Source of the DNA: Streptomyces sp. NRRL S-118
Lineage (GTDB): Bacteria > Actinomycetota > Actinomycetes > Streptomycetales > Streptomycetaceae
Assembly (NCBI RefSeq): GCF_000716335.1
Contig: NZ_KL591012.1
Location: 6,407 to 70,406, forward strand
Reading direction: 5' to 3'
DNA: 64,000 bases
Position numbers and translations under genes: made by a program
Shown here: positions 52,014 through 61,672 of the stretch, piece by piece
Numbering within the stretch: position 1 is the stretch's first letter
Layout of the letters: every line of letters starts with the position of its first letter
The notes under the pieces: generated by a model
Database searches by the model: none
What the model was told of the DNA's origin: nothing
The model's input: the letters and a program-made list of their open reading frames with translations, nothing else

Positions 52014-53189
52014 CTACTGCCCCGCGAACTTCTTGCTGACCTCTTCGTACACGCCCTTGGCCTCGGCACCCAGGCGGGGACCCGCCAGCCAGCCGGCCGT
52101 GACCGGGCCGATCGAGGTGTTGGACACCAGAGCGGGCTTGCCGTCCTTGCCCTGCGCGACCCAGCCGCCGCCGGACGAACCGCCGGTCATGGTGCAGCCG
52201 ATCCGGTGCATCGTCGGCTGGCCCGCCTTGATCGACAGCCGGCCCGGCTTGTCCTTGCACTGGAACATCTTCTGACCGTCGAACGGCGGCGCCGCCGGGT
52301 AGCCGGTCGCCGTCATGCTCGCGATCTTCTGCGTGGCCGGAGCGGCGAACTCCACCGGCAGCGCCGAACCGACCGTCTCCTCCAGCGACTTGCCGTTGCC
52401 GCCCTTCTCCGGGGTCACGTGGATGACCGCGAAGTCGTACGGCGCGCCCTGACCGCCGGTCGTGGCACCCTCGTTGATCCACTGCTCCGACGTCTGCGCC
52501 CAGTCACCCCACCACACGCCGTAGGGAGCGACCTCCTCACGCGGCGCCTTCTCCAGCTCGGCGGTCGACTTGCCGCTGTCGTTGTACGACGGCACGAAGG
52601 CGATGTTCCGGTACCAGCCGCCGCTCTTGCCGGCGTGGACGCAGTGGCCCGCGGTCCACACCAGGTTGGACTTGCCGGGGTTCGCCGGGTCCTTCACCAC
52701 GGTCGCCGAGCACACCATCGGCCCCTGCGGCCCGTCGAAGAGGACCTTGCCGGCCTCCGGGACACCGGAGTGGTACGGCGCCGCCACCGGCTGCGCCTCG
52801 ACCGGCTCCGGCGTCGGGTCCGTCACGCCGTCGTCGCCGGAGATGTCCCCGTCCTCGACCGGCCGCTCGGGCTCCTCCGCCTCGCGCATCCGGTCCGGGT
52901 CCCACAGATCCTCGATGATCGGGTTGACGAAGTCCTTGGCCTCACGCAGCCACGTGTCCTTGTCCCAGTTCTTCCACTCGCCGTTCTTCCACTTGTCCAG
53001 GTCGATCCCGTGCTCCTTGAGCCGGTCCTTCAGATCCTCGGGGATCGTGATCTTCCCGTCGGCGGACTGGCTGGCCGAAGCGGCGGGGTCGCCGCCCGCG
53101 TTGTCCTCGGTCGGGCCGCACGCAGTGGCCGTCAGCGCCAGCGCGGCGGCGACGGATGCTGCGGCGAGCAGCGGACGAATCGGTCGCAT
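52014..53189 (-). CDS. Lipoprotein trypsin-like serine protease, copy 2
   Basis: Paralogue of the previous gene, also 391 aa and with the same plan: signal MRPIRPLLAAASVAAALALT, lipobox Cys in TATACGPTED, motif KNGEWKNWDKDTWLREAKDF, then catalytic His (TAGHCVH), Asp (PYDFAVIH) and Ser (MTGGSSGGGW). ATG 53189 has GGGGGATC upstream. A 75-nt stretch (52920-52994) is identical in the other copy. It is divergent from the siderophore genes; about 190 nt separate it from copy 1, so each may have its own promoter. Confidence 0.88.
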   Translation of the reverse strand: MRPIRPLLAAASVAAALALTATACGPTEDNAGGDPAASASQSADGKITIPEDLKDRLKEHGIDLDKWKNGEWKNWDKDTWLREAKDFVNPIIEDLWDPDRMREAEEPERPVEDGDISGDDGVTDPTPEPVEAQPVAAPYHSGVPEAGKVLFDGPQGPMVCSATVVKDPANPGKSNLVWTAGHCVHAGKSGGWYRNIAFVPSYNDSGKSTAELEKAPREEVAPYGVWWGDWAQTSEQWINEGATTGGQGAPYDFAVIHVTPEKGGNGKSLEETVGSALPVEFAAPATQKIASMTATGYPAAPPFDGQKMFQCKDKPGRLSIKAGQPTMHRIGCTMTGGSSGGGWVAQGKDGKPALVSNTSIGPVTAGWLAGPRLGAEAKGVYEEVSKKFAGQ

Positions 53190-53405
53190 GTCGTGATCCC
53201 CCTGGGACTTCGTAAAACCAAGCACGTCTTCAACAACGGCACCGGAGTGCGGCCCCCACTATGCCGGTGCCGATGGGGACGGCGTACGGCAGGTCGGCGG
53301 TTCCGCCGCACAAGGATCTCCGTCGATGGCCGTGATCCCGGGCAGGCACCGTCGTTGGTACGGACGGGGGACAGGCAACCGCACCAGCCGGGAGGACCCG
53401 AAGAC

Positions 53406-54788
53406 GTGGCCGCGACCGAACCAACCACGGTGGCGCCGCCCGCCGCGCACGAAGGCATCCTGCGCCGCCAGTCGCTCCGCGAATCGGCGGCCCGCACCTA
53501 CGCACGCTCCCTGCCCATCGTGCCCGTACGGGCCCGGGGCCTGACCATCGAGGGCGCCGACGGACGGCGCTACCTCGACTGCCTCTCCGGAGCCGGGACC
53601 CTGGCCCTCGGGCACAACCATCCGGTGGTCCTGGAGGCCATCAAGAAGGTCCTCGACTCGGGAGCCCCGCTCCACGTCCTGGACCTCGCCACCCCGGTCA
53701 AGGACGCCTTCACCACCGAGCTGTTCGCGACGCTTCCCCGTGAACTCGCCGACGACGCACGGATCCAGTTCTGCGGGCCGGCCGGCACCGACGCGGTCGA
53801 GGCCGCGCTGAAGCTGGTCCGTACCGCGACCGGACGCACCGGACTGCTCGCCTTCACCGGCGCCTACCACGGCATGACGGCCGGAGCCCTCGACGCCTCC
53901 GGCGGCGCCACCGACGTGCGGGTCACCCGCCTTCCCTACCCCCACGACTACCGCTGTCCCTTCGGCACCGGCGGCGAACGCGGCGCCGAACTCGCCGCCC
54001 GCTGGACGGAGCACCTCCTCGACGATCCCAAGGGCGGGGTGCCCGCCCCCGCCGCGATGATCCTCGAACCCGTACAGGGCGAAGGCGGCGTGATCCCCGC
54101 ACCCGACGACTGGCTGCGGCGCATGCGCCGGATCACCGACGACCGCTCCATCCCCCTCATCGCCGACGAGGTGCAGACGGGCGTCGGCCGCACCGGAGCC
54201 TTCTGGGCGGTCGACCACAGCGGTGTCGTCCCCGACGTGATGGTGATGTCCAAGGCCATCGGCGGCTCCCTCCCCCTGGCCGTCATCGTCTACCGGTCCG
54301 CACTCGACGCCTGGCAGCCCGGCGCCCACGCGGGCACCTTCCGTGGCAACCAGCTCGCCATGGCGGCCGGGACCGCCACCCTCGCCTTCGTGCGCGAGAA
54401 CCGGCTCGCCGAGCGCGCGGCGACCCTCGGCGCCCGCATGCTGGGCCGGCTCCAGGGGCTCGCCGCCAGCCACCCCTGCATCGGCGACGTACGCGGCCGG
54501 GGCCTGATGATCGGCGTCGAACTCGTCGACCCGGACGCCGACGACGGCACCCGCGACGGCGCCCCGCCCCCGGCCCCTTCCCTCGCGGCCGCCGTCCAGC
54601 GGGCCTGCCTCGACCGCGGTCTCATCGTCGAACTCGGCGGCCGCCACTCCGCCGTCGTACGCCTCCTCCCGCCCCTCACCCTCACCGACGAGCAGGCCAC
54701 GGCGGTCCTCGACCGCTTCGCCGACGCACTGGCCGCCGCCGAACGCAGCCGGCAGCACCACCCCGACCCCACAGGACCGTCCCACTGA
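53406..54788 (+). CDS. Diaminobutyrate-2-oxoglutarate-type aminotransferase (class III)
   Basis: A 460-aa PLP-dependent class III aminotransferase of the DABA-AT/RhbA/Dat type. Diagnostic parts: YLDCLSGAGTLALGHNHP, FCGPAGTDAVEAALKLVRTA (first half), the GAYHGMTAGALDASGG loop, DEVQTGVGRTG and the PLP lysine in VMSKAIGGSLPLAV. It would make L-2,4-diaminobutyrate from aspartate semialdehyde. GTG 53406 has GGAGGA at 9-nt spacing. It is the first gene of the siderophore cluster, with 31 nt to the next. The S. coelicolor equivalent cluster (recalled as SCO5799-5801) has no agreed product. Confidence 0.88.
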   Translation: MAATEPTTVAPPAAHEGILRRQSLRESAARTYARSLPIVPVRARGLTIEGADGRRYLDCLSGAGTLALGHNHPVVLEAIKKVLDSGAPLHVLDLATPVKDAFTTELFATLPRELADDARIQFCGPAGTDAVEAALKLVRTATGRTGLLAFTGAYHGMTAGALDASGGATDVRVTRLPYPHDYRCPFGTGGERGAELAARWTEHLLDDPKGGVPAPAAMILEPVQGEGGVIPAPDDWLRRMRRITDDRSIPLIADEVQTGVGRTGAFWAVDHSGVVPDVMVMSKAIGGSLPLAVIVYRSALDAWQPGAHAGTFRGNQLAMAAGTATLAFVRENRLAERAATLGARMLGRLQGLAASHPCIGDVRGRGLMIGVELVDPDADDGTRDGAPPPAPSLAAAVQRACLDRGLIVELGGRHSAVVRLLPPLTLTDEQATAVLDRFADALAAAERSRQHHPDPTGPSH

Positions 54789-54819
54789 CCCCGAACACCC
54801 TCACCAGAAAGTCCCCTCC

Positions 54820-56832
54820 GTGAACCCCACCCCCGCACCCGAAGCAGCCGACGCCGACGGCCCGCCCACCCCGACCCCCGCAGGGCACGCGCCCCAGAGC
54901 CGAGGCCCCCGCGCGGGCGAATCGACGACCGTGCCGCGCCAGCAGCCGGGCGCGTACGCCGAGCGGTGCACCCCCGCCGCCGCGCCGGGTGAGGACCCCC
55001 TGGACGACCCGGACCCCCGGCGCGCGGCGGACGCGGCGACCATCGAGAACCTGCTGCGCTGCTGGGTACGGGAGAAGAACCTGGCGGAACCGGCCGGTGC
55101 CACGCTGCGCATTCCGCTCGACGCCAGCGGCACCGCCCTGCTCGTCCCCGTCCACTACTGGTCCCCGACCGGCTGGCACCGCTTCGGGCCGCCCGCCCTC
55201 GAAGGCGTACCGCGCAGCGCCCCACCGGCCGACGCGGTGACCGTGGCAGCCCTCATCAGCCGGGAAGCCCACCACACGGCGACCCGCGAGGCGGGCCACG
55301 GGCCCGACACGGCACACCCCGGTGAGCCGGCCGCGCACACGGGCGAGGAATCCGATCCGGAACCGGACCACACGCCCCACACCGGCGGAACCGGACACCA
55401 CGACGGTGCCGACCTCGTCGGCCGCGTCGCCGACTCCGCACGGCGCACCGCCGCGTTCCTCACCCACCGCCGCGGCCGGCCCGCCCCCGCTCCCGAGGCC
55501 GATCCGTTCCTCGCGGGTGAGCAGTCCCTCCTGCTCGGCCATCCCCTCCATCCCACGCCCAAGAGCCGCGAGGGACTCTCCGACAGCGAAGCCCGCCTGT
55601 ACTCGCCCGAGTCGTGCGGCTCCTTCCCGCTGCACTGGATGGCCGTGGACCGCTCCGTCCTCGCCACCGACTCCGCCTGGACCGAACAGGGCCGACCCCT
55701 GCCCGCGGAACGGCTCACCGCCCGGCTCGCCCGGGACCTGCGCCTCCCCGAGAACACCGTCGCCCTGCCCCTCCACCCCTGGCAGGCCCGCGACGTACGC
55801 CACCGCCCCCAGGTCGACGAGCTCATGACCGCGGGCCTCCTCCGCGACCTGGGCCCGCACGGCGCCCCCTGGTACCCCACCTCCTCCGTCCGCACCGTGC
55901 ACCAGCCGGGATCCCCGGCCATGCTCAAGCTGTCCCTCGGCGTCCGCATCACGAACTCGCGCCGCGAGAACCTGCGCAAGGAGCTCCACCGGGGCGTCGA
56001 GGTGCACCGCCTGATGCGCACCGGTCTCGCCAAGCAGTGGCGGGCCACCCACCCCGGCTTCGACATCGTCCGGGACCCGGCCTGGCTCGCCGTCGACACC
56101 CTCTCCGGCGAGCCCGTCCCCGGGCTCGACGTCATGCTCCGTCACAACCCGTTCGGCCCCGGCGACGACGCCGTGTGCATCGCGAGCCTCACCGCACCGC
56201 GCCCCTGGCCCGGCAGCGCCCGCATGCAGTCCCGCCTCGCCGCCACCGTCTCCCGGCTCGCCGCCCGCACCGGCCGGCCCACCGGAGCGGTCGCCGCCGA
56301 GTGGTTCCTGCGCTACCTCGACCACGTCGTGCGCCCGGTGCTCTGGCTGGACGGCACCGCCGGCGTCGCCCTGGAAGCCCACCAGCAGAACACCCTGGTC
56401 ATCCTCGACCCGGCCGGCTGGCCCATCGGCGGTCGCTACCGCGACAACCAGGGCTACTACTTCCGTGAGTCCCACCGCGTCGCCCTGGAGAAGCGGCTCC
56501 CCGGCATCGGCGCCGACAGCGACACCTTCGTGACGGACGCCGTCACCGACGAGCGCTTCGCCTACTACCTCGGCATCAACAACGTCCTGGGACTGATCGG
56601 GGCGTTCGGAGCACAACGCCTCGCCGACGAACGCCTCCTCCTCGCCGCCTTCCGCCAGTTCCTCGGCTCCGCCCGCGCCCTCGGCTCCCCCCTGCCGAGC
56701 CGTCTGCTGGAGAGCCCCACCCTGCGCTGCAAGGCCAACCTCCTCACCCGGCTGCACGGCCTGGACGAACTCGTGGGCCCCGTCGACACCCAGTCCGTCT
56801 ACGTCACCATCGCCAACCCCCTTCACATCTGA
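54820..56832 (+). CDS. IucA/IucC-family siderophore synthetase, first
   Basis: NRPS-independent siderophore synthetase of 670 aa, joining a carboxylate such as citrate to an amine with ATP. Family motifs include HPLHPTPKSREGLS (ATP/citrate site), LPLHPWQARDV, the KLSLGVRITNSRREN loop and LEAHQQNTLVIL. The N-terminal 70 residues are Pro/Ala-rich, and an unusual His/Glu/Thr-rich insert lies near 150-195. GTG 54820 is used; the ribosome site is weak (AGAAAG), so translation may depend on the gene before. The class (A, B or C) cannot be fixed by eye. Confidence 0.9.
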   Translation: MNPTPAPEAADADGPPTPTPAGHAPQSRGPRAGESTTVPRQQPGAYAERCTPAAAPGEDPLDDPDPRRAADAATIENLLRCWVREKNLAEPAGATLRIPLDASGTALLVPVHYWSPTGWHRFGPPALEGVPRSAPPADAVTVAALISREAHHTATREAGHGPDTAHPGEPAAHTGEESDPEPDHTPHTGGTGHHDGADLVGRVADSARRTAAFLTHRRGRPAPAPEADPFLAGEQSLLLGHPLHPTPKSREGLSDSEARLYSPESCGSFPLHWMAVDRSVLATDSAWTEQGRPLPAERLTARLARDLRLPENTVALPLHPWQARDVRHRPQVDELMTAGLLRDLGPHGAPWYPTSSVRTVHQPGSPAMLKLSLGVRITNSRRENLRKELHRGVEVHRLMRTGLAKQWRATHPGFDIVRDPAWLAVDTLSGEPVPGLDVMLRHNPFGPGDDAVCIASLTAPRPWPGSARMQSRLAATVSRLAARTGRPTGAVAAEWFLRYLDHVVRPVLWLDGTAGVALEAHQQNTLVILDPAGWPIGGRYRDNQGYYFRESHRVALEKRLPGIGADSDTFVTDAVTDERFAYYLGINNVLGLIGAFGAQRLADERLLLAAFRQFLGSARALGSPLPSRLLESPTLRCKANLLTRLHGLDELVGPVDTQSVYVTIANPLHI

Positions 56833-56870
56833 ACCGATCCCGGTCCACCGAACCGCCGAGAGGAGCGCCC

Positions 56871-57623
56871 ATGCCTCCCACCGATGCGAGCACCGGCACC
56901 GGTACCGGCCTCAGCCCCCAGCCCCGGCCGGTACCCGACGGCGCGGGTACGGAAGACACACTGGACATGCGGCTGCCCGACGAGCTCATCGCCCTCCTGG
57001 CGGGGGAGGAGCCCCGCCTCGTCGACCCACCGCAGGACATCACCACCGACGGCGATCTCCTCGACGGGGTCGCCGGCTGGGACGCCGCCATCACCTCCGC
57101 AGGCGTCTTCCGCCTCGTACCCGTACGCATCGAGCGCGACCTCCCACTGATCAGCCGCTGGATGAACGACCCTGCTGTCGCCGCATTCTGGGAGCTCGCC
57201 GGCCCCAGAACCGTCACCGCCGCCCATCTGCGGGCCCAACTCGACGGCGACGGCCGCAGCGTGCCCTGCCTCGGCGTCCTCGACGGCCTGCCCATGAGCT
57301 ACTTCGAGCTGTACCGGGCCGACCTCGACCCCCTGGCCCGGCACTACCCGGCCCGCCTTCACGACACCGGCGTCCATCTCCTCATCGGGGGCGTCGCCGA
57401 CCGCGGCCGGGGCCTCGGCACCACCCTGCTGAGAGCCGTGGCCGATCTCGTACTCGACCACCGCCCCAGCTGTTCCCGCGTCATCGCCGAACCCGACCTG
57501 CGCAACACCCCCTCCATCTCAGCCTTCATGACCGCCGGTTTCCGCTTCTGCGCGGAACTCGACCTTCCGGACAAAAGAGCCGCCCTCATGATTCGCGACC
57601 GCGCCCTGCGACACCTGCTGTGA
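56871..57623 (+). CDS. GNAT-family siderophore acyltransferase (RhbD/IucB-like)
   Basis: A 250-aa GCN5-related acyltransferase of the siderophore type, where the C-terminal domain (about 80-245) contains MNDPAVAAFWELAGP, PMSYFELYRADLDPLARHYP (partial) and the acetyl-CoA loop GVADRGRGLGTTLLRA. Members acetylate hydroxylamine or amine groups (IucB, RhbD, MbtK). A Ser/Thr/Pro-rich N-terminus of 75 residues is extra. ATG 56871 has GAGAGGAG upstream. It sits between the two synthetase genes, so it is a pathway enzyme, probably acylating the diamine. Confidence 0.87.
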   Translation: MPPTDASTGTGTGLSPQPRPVPDGAGTEDTLDMRLPDELIALLAGEEPRLVDPPQDITTDGDLLDGVAGWDAAITSAGVFRLVPVRIERDLPLISRWMNDPAVAAFWELAGPRTVTAAHLRAQLDGDGRSVPCLGVLDGLPMSYFELYRADLDPLARHYPARLHDTGVHLLIGGVADRGRGLGTTLLRAVADLVLDHRPSCSRVIAEPDLRNTPSISAFMTAGFRFCAELDLPDKRAALMIRDRALRHLL

Positions 57624-57696
57624 ACAGCCCCTGCCTCCGCCCGTTCGCCTTATGCACACCGCCCGATCCACATCGGTTCCACCCCGAGGAGTCCAC

Positions 57697-59631
57697 GTGC
57701 CGAACTCCCCTGCCGTTCCCGACTCCGCGGATCCGTCCGCCCCGTCCCCGTACGCCTCGTTCCCGGCCGACCTGCCGCCGGCCACCCCGCCCGAGCTGAC
57801 CGCCGCAGCGTGGGAGCGGGCATCGCGCCGCCTGCTCGCCAAGATGATCGGCGAGTTCGCGTACGAGGAGATCATCCGGCCCGTCCGGCAAGCCGCCGCC
57901 GCGCCGGCCCCGGCCCGGCCCCCCGCCCCGTCCGCTGCCCCGCCCGCGACCGCCCCCGCCGCTTCCCCCGGGACGGCCCCTGCCGCGCCGGCCCCGGCCG
58001 GTGACCCGTACGCGCTCCGGCTCGACGACGGCAGCACCCTCACCTTCACCGCGCGCCGCACCGCGTACGGAAGCTGGCGGGTGGCCCCCGATTCCCTCGC
58101 CTGCGACGGGCACCCCTTCACGGACGCCCTCGGCTTCCTCGTGCGCGCCCGGAGCCTGCTCTCCCTCGACGGCGCCACCCTCGGCCACCTGCTGCGGGAG
58201 CTGACCACCACGCTCGCCGCCGACACCCGCCTCGACCACACGGCACTCACCGCCGACCGGCTCGCCGATCTCGGCTACGCGGAACTGGAGGGCCACCAGA
58301 CCGGGCACCCGTGGATCGTCCTCAACAAAGGCCGCATCGGTTTCTCCGCCGGCGACGCCGCCCGCTGGGCACCCGAAGCACGCAGACCGAGCACCCTGCC
58401 GTGGATCGCCGTCAGCACCGACCTCGCCGCCTACCGGGGAGTCGCCGGTCTCGAAGGCCCCGAGCAGCTCTACGCCCGCGAACTCGACCCCGCCGTGCAC
58501 GAGTCGTTCACCACCGTGCTGCGTGACCGTGGCCTCGACCCCGCCGCGTACCTCCTCCTCCCCGTCCACCCATGGCAGTGGGACGAGGTGCTCCTGCCCC
58601 TTTACGCACCGGCGATCGCACGCAACCGGATCGTGCCCCTCGGCACCGACAACGACCTGCGGCTTCCCCAGCAGTCCGTCCGCACCTTCCTCAACACCAG
58701 CCACCCGGACCGCCACACGGTCAAGCTGCCGCTGTCCGTCCTCAACACCCTCGTCTGGCGCGGTCTGCCCACCACCCGCACCCTCGCGGCCCCGGCCGTC
58801 ACCGCCTGGGTGCACGCACTGCGCGACCACGATCCGTTCCTGCGGGACGAGTGCGGGGTGATCCTGCTCGGCGAAGTCGCCTCCGTCACCGTCGAGCACC
58901 CCCTGTACGACCACCTGCCCGAGGTCCCGTACCAGTACAAGGAGCTCCTCGGGGCGATCTGGCGCGAGCCTCTCCGGCTCCCGCCCGGGGAGCGCGCCCG
59001 CACCCTCGCCTCCCTGCTCCACACCGATCCGCACGGCCGCGCCTTCACCGCCGAGCTCGTGGCCAGGTCGGGGCTCGCCCCCGCGGTCTGGCTCCAGCAC
59101 CTCTTCGCGGCTCTGCTGCCGCCGCTGATCCACTTCCTCCACCGCTACGGCACCGTGTTCTCCCCGCACGGCGAGAACGCCATCGTCGTCTTCGACGACC
59201 GGGACGTGCCCGTACGGCTGGCGATCAAGGACTTCGTCGACGACATCAACGTCAGCGCGCACCCGCTGCCGGAGCACGCGACGATGCCCGACGAGGTACG
59301 GACCATCCTGCTCACCGAGGACCCCGGCTTCCTCACCCAGTTCATCCACTCCGGTCTCTTCATCGGCGTCTTCCGCTACCTCGCCCCCCTGTGCGAGGAG
59401 CAACTGGGCGTCCCGGAGCGTGACTTCTGGTCACTCGTACGGGCGGAGATCCTCAGGTACCAGACCCGCTTCCCCGAGCTGAAGGACCGTTTCGAGCTCT
59501 TCGACCTGCTCACGCCCCGCATCGAGCGGCTGTGCCTCAACCGCAACCGGCTGCACCTCGACGGCTACCGGGACCGCCCGGAGCGCCCGCACGCGGCCGT
59601 CCACGGCACGGTCCCCAATCCGCTGGCGTGA
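57697..59631 (+). CDS. IucA/IucC-family siderophore synthetase, second
   Basis: Second NIS synthetase, 644 aa, probably closing the molecule by adding the second amine or a cyclising amide. Motifs: GHPWIVLNKGRIGFSAGDAA (quoted in part), LLPVHPWQWDEVLLPLYAP (HPWQ), SVRTFLNTSHPDRHTVKLPL (first part) and SPHGENAIVVFDDRDVPVRL with KDFVDD. GTG 57697 is preferred to the ATG at 57652 because CGAGGAG lies 5 nt upstream. An Ala/Pro insert sits at about 75-105. No exporter, receptor or iron-box gene follows; dinG begins 65 nt later. Confidence 0.9.
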   Translation: MPNSPAVPDSADPSAPSPYASFPADLPPATPPELTAAAWERASRRLLAKMIGEFAYEEIIRPVRQAAAAPAPARPPAPSAAPPATAPAASPGTAPAAPAPAGDPYALRLDDGSTLTFTARRTAYGSWRVAPDSLACDGHPFTDALGFLVRARSLLSLDGATLGHLLRELTTTLAADTRLDHTALTADRLADLGYAELEGHQTGHPWIVLNKGRIGFSAGDAARWAPEARRPSTLPWIAVSTDLAAYRGVAGLEGPEQLYARELDPAVHESFTTVLRDRGLDPAAYLLLPVHPWQWDEVLLPLYAPAIARNRIVPLGTDNDLRLPQQSVRTFLNTSHPDRHTVKLPLSVLNTLVWRGLPTTRTLAAPAVTAWVHALRDHDPFLRDECGVILLGEVASVTVEHPLYDHLPEVPYQYKELLGAIWREPLRLPPGERARTLASLLHTDPHGRAFTAELVARSGLAPAVWLQHLFAALLPPLIHFLHRYGTVFSPHGENAIVVFDDRDVPVRLAIKDFVDDINVSAHPLPEHATMPDEVRTILLTEDPGFLTQFIHSGLFIGVFRYLAPLCEEQLGVPERDFWSLVRAEILRYQTRFPELKDRFELFDLLTPRIERLCLNRNRLHLDGYRDRPERPHAAVHGTVPNPLA

Positions 59632-59680
59632 TCCCGGTCCTCCTGGTGATCGGCGGGACCGGAATGTCAGTGCCGCACCG

Positions 59681-59686
59681 TAGGGT
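59681..59686 (+). promoter_or_regulatory. -10 box TAGGGT upstream of dinG
   Basis: TAGGGT ends 9 nt before the dinG ATG, so the leader would be very short. It separates dinG expression from the siderophore genes. The -35 is poorly conserved. Confidence 0.4.
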
Positions 59687-59695
59687 GGACGGGCT

Positions 59696-61672
59696 ATGAC
59701 GAAGCCATCCCTCCCCGATCTCCTCCACGCCGCCGTCACCGCCGTCGGCGGCGTGGAGCGGCCAGGCCAGGTCACCATGGCCGAGGCCGTCGCCCAGGCC
59801 ATCGACGACGGCTCCCACCTGCTCGTCCAGGCCGGCACCGGCACCGGAAAGTCCCTGGGCTACCTGGTGCCCGCTCTGGCGCACGGGGACCGGGTCGTGG
59901 TGGCCACCGCGACCCTGGCCCTCCAGCGGCAGCTGGTCGAGCGGGACCTGCCGCGCACGGTCGAGGCGCTGCACCCGCAGCTTCGGCGGCGCCCGGAGTT
60001 CGCCATGCTCAAGGGGCGGTCGAACTACCTGTGCCTGCACCGCCTGCACGAGGGCGTCCCGCAGGACGACGAGGACGGTCTCTTCGACGCCTTCGAGGCC
60101 GCGGCGCCCACCAGCAAGCTGGGCAAGGACCTCCTCCGGCTGCGGGACTGGTCGGACGAGACCGAGACCGGTGACCGGGACGATCTGACACCGGGCGTCT
60201 CCGACCGGGCCTGGGCCCAGGTGTCGGTCTCCTCGCGGGAGTGCCTGGGCGCGTCGAAGTGCGCGTACGGCGCGGAGTGCTTCGCCGAGGCCGCCCGCGA
60301 GCGCGCCAAGCTCGCCGAGGTCGTGGTGACCAACCACGCCCTGCTCGCGATCGACGCGATCGAGGGCGCCCCGGTGCTGCCGCAGCACGAGGTGCTGATC
60401 GTCGACGAGGCCCATGAGCTGGTGTCCCGGGTCACCGGCGTCGCCACCGGCGAACTCACCCCCGGCCAGGTCAACCGTGCCGTGCGCCGAGCCGTCAAGC
60501 TCGTCGACGAGAAGGTCGCGGACCAGTTGCAGACGGCCGCCGAGGGCTTCGAGCGGCTGATGGAGCTGGCACTCCCGGGACGCCTCGAGGAGATCCCGGA
60601 GGACCTCGCGTATGCCCTGATGGCGCTGCGTGACGCGGCCCGTGCCGTCATCTCGGCACTCGGCTCGACGCGTGACCGGTCCGTGCAGGACGAGGACGCG
60701 GTCCGCAAGCAGGCCCTGGCCTCCGTCGAGACCATCCACGACGTGGCCGAGCGCATCACCAACGGTTCCGAGTACGACGTCGTCTGGTACGAGCGCCATG
60801 ACCGTTTCGGGGCCTCCCTGCGTGTCGCGCCGCTGTCCGTGTCGGGGCTGCTGCGGGAGAAGCTGTTCTCGGACCGGTCGGTCGTCCTCACATCGGCGAC
60901 GCTCAAGCTGGGCGGTGACTTCAACGGGGTGGGTGCGTCCCTCGGGCTGGCTCCGGAGGGCACGGAGGGCGAGGACGTACCGGTCTGGAAGGGCATCGAC
61001 GTCGGCTCACCCTTCGACTATCCGAAGCAGGGCATCCTGTACGTCGCGCGACACCTGGCCACTCCGGGGCGCGAGGGCAGCCGTACCGACATGATGGACG
61101 AGCTCGCCGAGCTGGTGGAGGCCGCCGGCGGCCGCACCCTCGGACTGTTCTCCTCCATGAGGGCGGCCCAGGCGGCCGCCGAGGAACTGCGCGGCCGGCT
61201 CGACAAGCCGATCCTGCTGCAGGGCGAGGACACCCTCGGCGAATTGATCAAGACCTTCGCCGGCGACCCGGAGACCTGTCTGTTCGGCACCCTGTCCCTG
61301 TGGCAGGGCGTGGATGTGCCGGGTCCGAACTGCCAGCTCGTGGTCATGGACCGCATCCCGTTCCCGCGTCCGGACGACCCGCTGATGAGTGCGCGCCAGA
61401 AGGCGGTGGAGGAGGCCGGGGGCAACGGCTTCATGGCCGTGGCCGCCACCCATGCCGCTCTTCTCATGGCGCAGGGGGCCGGCCGCCTGGTGCGGGCGTC
61501 GGGGGACCGGGGCGTGGTGGCCGTGCTGGACCCGCGCCTGGCCACCGCCCGGTACGGCAGCTACTTGCGGGCCTCGCTGCCGGACTTCTGGTACACCACG
61601 GACCGCAACCAGGTGCGGCGCTCGCTCGCCGCGATCGACGCCGCCGCGAAGGCGAAGGCGGACGGCGCCTGA
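59696..61672 (+). CDS. dinG: DinG/XPD-family ATP-dependent helicase
   Basis: A 658-aa 5'-3' superfamily 2 helicase with iron-sulfur cluster. Walker A QAGTGTGKSLG, the Fe-S cysteine set (NYLCLHR, ECLGASKCAYGAECF), the DEAH box VDEAHEL, and C-terminal motifs FGTLSLWQGVDVPG and QGAGRLVR are all visible. DinG unwinds R-loops and G-quadruplex structures behind replication forks. Adjacent to lexA, which suggests SOS association, but I see no LexA box before it. ATG 59696 as start. Converges with lexA. Confidence 0.93.
   Translation: MTKPSLPDLLHAAVTAVGGVERPGQVTMAEAVAQAIDDGSHLLVQAGTGTGKSLGYLVPALAHGDRVVVATATLALQRQLVERDLPRTVEALHPQLRRRPEFAMLKGRSNYLCLHRLHEGVPQDDEDGLFDAFEAAAPTSKLGKDLLRLRDWSDETETGDRDDLTPGVSDRAWAQVSVSSRECLGASKCAYGAECFAEAARERAKLAEVVVTNHALLAIDAIEGAPVLPQHEVLIVDEAHELVSRVTGVATGELTPGQVNRAVRRAVKLVDEKVADQLQTAAEGFERLMELALPGRLEEIPEDLAYALMALRDAARAVISALGSTRDRSVQDEDAVRKQALASVETIHDVAERITNGSEYDVVWYERHDRFGASLRVAPLSVSGLLREKLFSDRSVVLTSATLKLGGDFNGVGASLGLAPEGTEGEDVPVWKGIDVGSPFDYPKQGILYVARHLATPGREGSRTDMMDELAELVEAAGGRTLGLFSSMRAAQAAAEELRGRLDKPILLQGEDTLGELIKTFAGDPETCLFGTLSLWQGVDVPGPNCQLVVMDRIPFPRPDDPLMSARQKAVEEAGGNGFMAVAATHAALLMAQGAGRLVRASGDRGVVAVLDPRLATARYGSYLRASLPDFWYTTDRNQVRRSLAAIDAAAKAKADGA

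Noticed and set aside
53190..53405. DmdR1/IdeR iron box before the siderophore genes
   Set aside because: No TTAGGTTAGGCTAACC-like palindrome is present in the divergent gap, so iron control is not shown by sequence.
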